In this document: piece by piece, positions 4,978-8,345 of the stretch
Layout: each line of letters opens with the position of its first letter
How positions within the stretch are numbered: position 1 is the stretch's first letter
NCBI GenBank assembly: GCA_028067895.1
Contig: JAPTUI010000069.1
Span: 1 to 8,345 of the forward strand
Length of the DNA stretch: 8,345 nt
Source: Pseudomonadota bacterium
GTDB taxonomy: Bacteria > Pseudomonadota > Gammaproteobacteria > Steroidobacterales > Steroidobacteraceae
Direction: 5' to 3'
The notes under the pieces: generated by a model
What the model saw: only the letters and a program-made list of their open reading frames with translations
What the model was told of the DNA's origin: nothing
Databases searched by the model: none
Position numbers and translations under genes: made by a program

Positions 4978-6778
4978 ACGGGCCCATCGGCTGGGTTTGA
5001 GCGAGCGTTGGCGTCCGGACTTCAGCGCACTCAGCCGGCGCGCCCTGAGTGATCTGGCTGAGCAGCACCGGGCATTGTACCTGCATGCCCTGCCGGTGAT
5101 GGAGTTGTTGCACCAGCAGATCCTGAACACCCACAGCATGGTGTTGCTCACCGACAAGCGCGGCCTGATCATGCACGCCCTTGGCGACGGAGACTTCCTT
5201 GAGAAGGCCGAACAAGTCGCGCTGAAGCCCGGCGTGCTCTGGTCGGAAGACAGCAAGGGGACCAACGCGATCGGTACCGCTCTCACCGAGCAGCGCGCCA
5301 CGCTGGTGCATGGCAGTGAGCATTTTCTCACCGTCAACCGCTTTCTGACCTGCTCGTGCAGCCCGATCCGCGGGCCGTGCGGGGAACTGATCGGCGCGCT
5401 CGATGTTTCCGGACCCCAGGAGGGTTATCACCCGCATACGATGGGGTTGGTGCGCATCTCGACGCAGATGATCGAGAATCAGCTGTTCATCGATGAATTC
5501 GCGCAGGCGCTGCGCATCCATTTCCATCCGCGGACGGAGCTGCTCGGCACGTTGCTCGAGGGTATCGCGGCATTCGATGAAGCCGGTCGCATGCTCGCGG
5601 CGAATGCCAATGCTCGTGCCCTGCTCGGACTGGCCGCCGAGGGACTCACGGGCAGTTCGCTCGAATCGCTGTTCGACACCGATTTACCATCCTTGCTCGC
5701 ACGGCGCGGCGCGGCCGGGACACTGGTGCGCCTGACGTTGCGTACCGGGCGGGCGGTGCTGGCGCGCATCGAGCCGAATGCGCTCGCCAGCTGCGCCGCT
5801 CGCCAGCCGCTGCGGCGTACCACGCAGGCCGCACCGGAGCGCGCTGCAACGCTGGTGGATCTGGATACCGGTGATCCGGCGATCGCGGCCGTGATCAGTA
5901 AGGTCCGCAAGGTGCAGGGCCATGCGGTCCCCATCCTGATCCTGGGCGAGACCGGTACGGGCAAGGAACTGCTCGCGCATGCGATCCACAACGAGTCCGA
6001 GCGGCGCGGCGGTCCGTTCATTCCCGTCGACTGTGCCTCCTTGCCGGAGTCGCTGATCGAAGCGGAACTTTTCGGGTACGAGGAGGGTGCATTCACTGGA
6101 GCGCGGCGCCGGGGCAATCCGGGCAAGATCCTCCTCGCTGACGGCGGCACGCTGTTCCTCGACGAGATTGGCGATATGCCCCTTGCGTTGCAGACGCGCC
6201 TGCTGCGGGTGCTGCAGGAACGGGCGGTCTTGCCGCTCGGCGCTCAGCGCGAGCGACCCGTCGACATCGTGGTGATCTGCGCAACCCATCGGGACCTGAA
6301 GGACATGATGCGCCGCGGCCTGTTTCGCGAGGATTTGTACTACCGGTTGAATGGACTCGCGGTACGACTGCCGGCGCTGCGTGAACGGACGGACCTCGAG
6401 ACGCTCGTGGCGCGGATCGTGCGTGCGCAGAGCGCATCGTTGCCGCAGTTCTCCCCGGAGGTACTCGCGGCGTTCCGCCGCTATCACTGGCCGGGCAACA
6501 TCCGCCAGTTGTCCAACGTGCTGCGCACTGCGGGCCTCATGGCCGGCGAAACCGGACTGGTGGGTCTGCAGCAGCTGCCGGAGGACTTCCTCGATGAGCT
6601 GCCGGGCGAAGACGGGAGTGTGCCGCGTGGCAATGGTGCGGATTTGAAGTCGTTGCGCTCGAGTGCCGTGACCGCTGCGCTCGAGCGCAGCGGGGGTAAC
6701 GTTTCTGCCGCCGCGCGCTCCCTTGGGGTCTCACGCAACACGATCTACCGCACGATGCGGCCACGGCGTTCAGCGTAA
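4883..6778 (+). CDS. AcoR-type sigma-54 enhancer-binding activator (GAF-PAS-AAA+-Fis HTH)
   Basis: A 631-residue transcriptional activator that remodels RNA polymerase bound to sigma-54. The N-terminal part (about 70-200) is a GAF sensor of the AcoR type, with WSEDSKGTNAIGTAL (120-134) and a Cys cluster C157, C159 and C166 just before the ELIGALDVSG strand. A PAS-like segment follows (about 222-300). The AAA+ domain (about 325-560) has Walker A GETGTGKE (355-362), sigma-54 contact loop GAFTGA (402-407), Walker B GGTLFLDEIGD (421-431), arginine region FREDLYYRLNG (481-491) and sensor II WPGNIRQLSNVL (536-547). A Fis-type helix-turn-helix closes it (about 596-625, NVSAAARSLGVSRNTIYRTM). All motifs needed for sigma-54 activation are intact. 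Its targets are probably the two sigma-54 promoters at 1899-1914 and 2349-2364; the effector, perhaps an alcohol or aldehyde, is unknown. The last 9 bases overlap the convergent receptor gene. Confidence 0.95.
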   Translation: MREESAALQSALPAADELTVAERSKVVSLWHERAHRLGLSERWRPDFSALSRRALSDLAEQHRALYLHALPVMELLHQQILNTHSMVLLTDKRGLIMHALGDGDFLEKAEQVALKPGVLWSEDSKGTNAIGTALTEQRATLVHGSEHFLTVNRFLTCSCSPIRGPCGELIGALDVSGPQEGYHPHTMGLVRISTQMIENQLFIDEFAQALRIHFHPRTELLGTLLEGIAAFDEAGRMLAANANARALLGLAAEGLTGSSLESLFDTDLPSLLARRGAAGTLVRLTLRTGRAVLARIEPNALASCAARQPLRRTTQAAPERAATLVDLDTGDPAIAAVISKVRKVQGHAVPILILGETGTGKELLAHAIHNESERRGGPFIPVDCASLPESLIEAELFGYEEGAFTGARRRGNPGKILLADGGTLFLDEIGDMPLALQTRLLRVLQERAVLPLGAQRERPVDIVVICATHRDLKDMMRRGLFREDLYYRLNGLAVRLPALRERTDLETLVARIVRAQSASLPQFSPEVLAAFRRYHWPGNIRQLSNVLRTAGLMAGETGLVGLQQLPEDFLDELPGEDGSVPRGNGADLKSLRSSAVTAALERSGGNVSAAARSLGVSRNTIYRTMRPRRSA

Positions 6779-8345
6779 GGTAAGGCTCAAACCCGCCAGG
6801 ACGTTGATACCCGGTGCAGGTTCGAAATACGCACCGCTCGACTGATTGACGATGACGGCAGCCACGTAGCGGCGGTTCAGCAGATTGTTCACCCTCAGGA
6901 ACACCTCGAGGCGTTGGGCGCCGAGTGCCGTGCGATACCCGCCGCTGAGGTTGAAGACCGAATAGCCGCTGGCGCGGGCCGTATTGGCTTCATTCGCCGG
7001 AATCGACCCCAGGTATTGTCCGCTGAGACTGGCGTGCCAGCCGCGCCGCCCGCCCCAGGTCAGCTTTGCATACGCGCTGTTGCGCGGCACCCCCGGCAAT
7101 CGGTTGCCTGCGGGAATCAGCTGCGACGGCGTGGCGCATGGCACGGTGGTGCAGGTGCGAAAGCCATCCACGTACACCGCCTCGACGTACGTGTAGGCCA
7201 CTTGCAGGTGCCACAGCGGCAGGAAGTGATACGCCAGCGAGGCCTGCGCGCCGCTGCGGCGCGTCCGCCCGGCGTTCTGATACGTGGTGCGGCCGCCACG
7301 GTCGGTGACGACGACGATTTCGTCATTGGTATGGGTCAGGAACGCCGCGACGGACGCATTCAGCGAGTGCTCGACCCGAAATTTCGCACCGATCTCCCCG
7401 TTGTTGCTGCGCGCCGGACGCAGTGCGAGGTTCAGTCCTGGCGCACCGTCCGGCCGGTAGGCGAGTTCGGAGGCGAGCGGCGTGCGAAAGCCCTGGCCGA
7501 ACGCCGCGTACAGGTGCAGCCAGTCAAGCGGCGCATACAGCACTCCGGCGACCGGGGAGGTTGCCGTGTAGGTCACCCCGCCGGAGTCGTTGCCATTGCC
7601 CGGGGTGATGAAGTGATCTTCGGTGATGAACTTCACCTCGCTGTGGCGAATGCCGACCATGAGGCTCCAGTGTCGCGCGAACGAGAAGCTCGCTTGCGTA
7701 TACTCGTCGATGTTGCGCGCGATATCGTTTTCGTTGCGGCGCAGTGCGCCTTGCACGCCGAGGTTTGGGCCGATGAAGTTGTTGTACCCGCGGCGCTGCT
7801 CATTCTGCGTGTCATAGCTCACGCCCGCGACCCAGGCGAGCGCGTGACCGGCGAGACGCCTCATGAGGCTCCAGCGGGCATCGCCGCCGCCGAAATCCCG
7901 GTGCAGGTCAACCACGCCGCCGGAGCTCGCGGGCGCGAACTGGGCGCCGACCGGGATGGCGAGAAACTGCAGCACGCTGCGGTGCCCGTAGTAGCCCATC
8001 AGACGCAACTGCTGGTGTGCGCCGAGTGCCTGCTTGAAGATCAGCCCGCCTTCCTGCTGATCGAGCGTTTTTCGAGTATGGAACGCGAGGGCTGCGGCGG
8101 CGGTCTGGTCCGGGTTGGCGGCGAACTGCGCGGTGGTGAGTCCCTGCGCGTCGAGCGAGTCGGGGCGTGACAGAACGTTCGCGACGAAGGTCAGCGAGCT
8201 GCGCGCGTTCAGCGCGTAGTTCACCTTGCCGTTGAAGGACTCGCTGCGTGCCTTTTGCTGCGGCCTGAAGCCCTGCCAGGAGAAGTGGGTGAAGTCGAAG
8301 TTGTAGCGCAGCTTGCCGAGCGCATCGCTGGCATCGATGCCGGCG
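6770..8345 (-). CDS. TonB-dependent outer-membrane receptor, 5' end outside window
   Basis: The last 524 residues of a TonB-dependent receptor. The frame is open through the right edge with no stop, so the GTG at 8224 is an internal valine and the plug domain lies outside. What is visible is barrel: alternating amphipathic strands, VLYAPLDWLHLYAAFGQGFRTP and RPARSNNGEIGAKF (the usual conserved late-barrel landmarks), YQNAGRTRRSG, GNRLPGVPRNSAYAKLTW, and the C-terminal RVNNLLNRRYVAAVIVNQ...FEPAPGINVLAGLSLTLR. The chain ends in Arg rather than the usual Phe or Trp. Such receptors import scarce ligands using TonB energy. Its convergent position beside a PQQ enzyme with a lanthanide-type site suggests PQQ or a metal chelate as cargo, but the barrel alone does not show this; an iron siderophore remains possible. 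The 3' end overlaps the regulator by 9 bases. Confidence 0.9.
   Translation of the reverse strand, partial: AGIDASDALGKLRYNFDFTHFSWQGFRPQQKARSESFNGKVNYALNARSSLTFVANVLSRPDSLDAQGLTTAQFAANPDQTAAAALAFHTRKTLDQQEGGLIFKQALGAHQQLRLMGYYGHRSVLQFLAIPVGAQFAPASSGGVVDLHRDFGGGDARWSLMRRLAGHALAWVAGVSYDTQNEQRRGYNNFIGPNLGVQGALRRNENDIARNIDEYTQASFSFARHWSLMVGIRHSEVKFITEDHFITPGNGNDSGGVTYTATSPVAGVLYAPLDWLHLYAAFGQGFRTPLASELAYRPDGAPGLNLALRPARSNNGEIGAKFRVEHSLNASVAAFLTHTNDEIVVVTDRGGRTTYQNAGRTRRSGAQASLAYHFLPLWHLQVAYTYVEAVYVDGFRTCTTVPCATPSQLIPAGNRLPGVPRNSAYAKLTWGGRRGWHASLSGQYLGSIPANEANTARASGYSVFNLSGGYRTALGAQRLEVFLRVNNLLNRRYVAAVIVNQSSGAYFEPAPGINVLAGLSLTLR

Noticed and set aside
6914..8170. Plus-strand frame of 418 residues opposite the TonB receptor
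   Set aside because: A shadow frame; the minus strand holds clear beta-barrel sequence and runs on through the right edge.

Overview
The window is GC-rich and tightly packed, and reads as chromosomal DNA of a gamma- or betaproteobacterium. It has Gram-negative periplasmic and outer-membrane proteins, a sigma-54 enhancer-binding regulator, a PQQ alcohol dehydrogenase and a TonB-dependent receptor. No RNA gene, mobile element, CRISPR array or long repeat was seen. The genus cannot be told from the sequence.

Layout. On the minus strand, 1-328 is a DUF779 protein cut by the window edge, preceded in the same operon by an ExaC/AcoD-type NAD-dependent aldehyde dehydrogenase (338-1858). A divergent control region of about 580 bp (1859-2441) follows. 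On the plus strand come a periplasmic PQQ-dependent alcohol dehydrogenase (2442-4151), a cytochrome c with a doubtful C-terminal extension (4165-4977), and an AcoR-type sigma-54 activator (4883-6778). A TonB-dependent receptor lies convergently on the minus strand (6770 to the right edge, 5' end missing); its 3' end overlaps that of the regulator by 9 bp.

How it fits together. The quinoprotein would oxidise an alcohol to an aldehyde in the periplasm and pass electrons to the cytochrome c. The aldehyde dehydrogenase would oxidise the aldehyde to an acid in the cytoplasm. Both transcription units begin at near-perfect -24/-12 sigma-54 promoters of the same form (TGGCATG-N4-TTGCA). Each has a pair of TGTTSCG-N3-CGGARCA-like inverted repeats at typical enhancer distance, so the adjacent activator probably switches on both halves of the pathway together.

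The quinoprotein has Asp-Tyr-Asp (D314/D316) at the metal site, the signature of lanthanide-dependent PQQ dehydrogenases. With no PQQ biosynthesis genes in view, the neighbouring TonB receptor is a candidate importer of PQQ or a chelated metal. The most interesting reading is therefore a compact, sigma-54-controlled, putatively lanthanide-dependent alcohol oxidation module with its own outer-membrane uptake gene. The metal preference and the receptor substrate are inferences.
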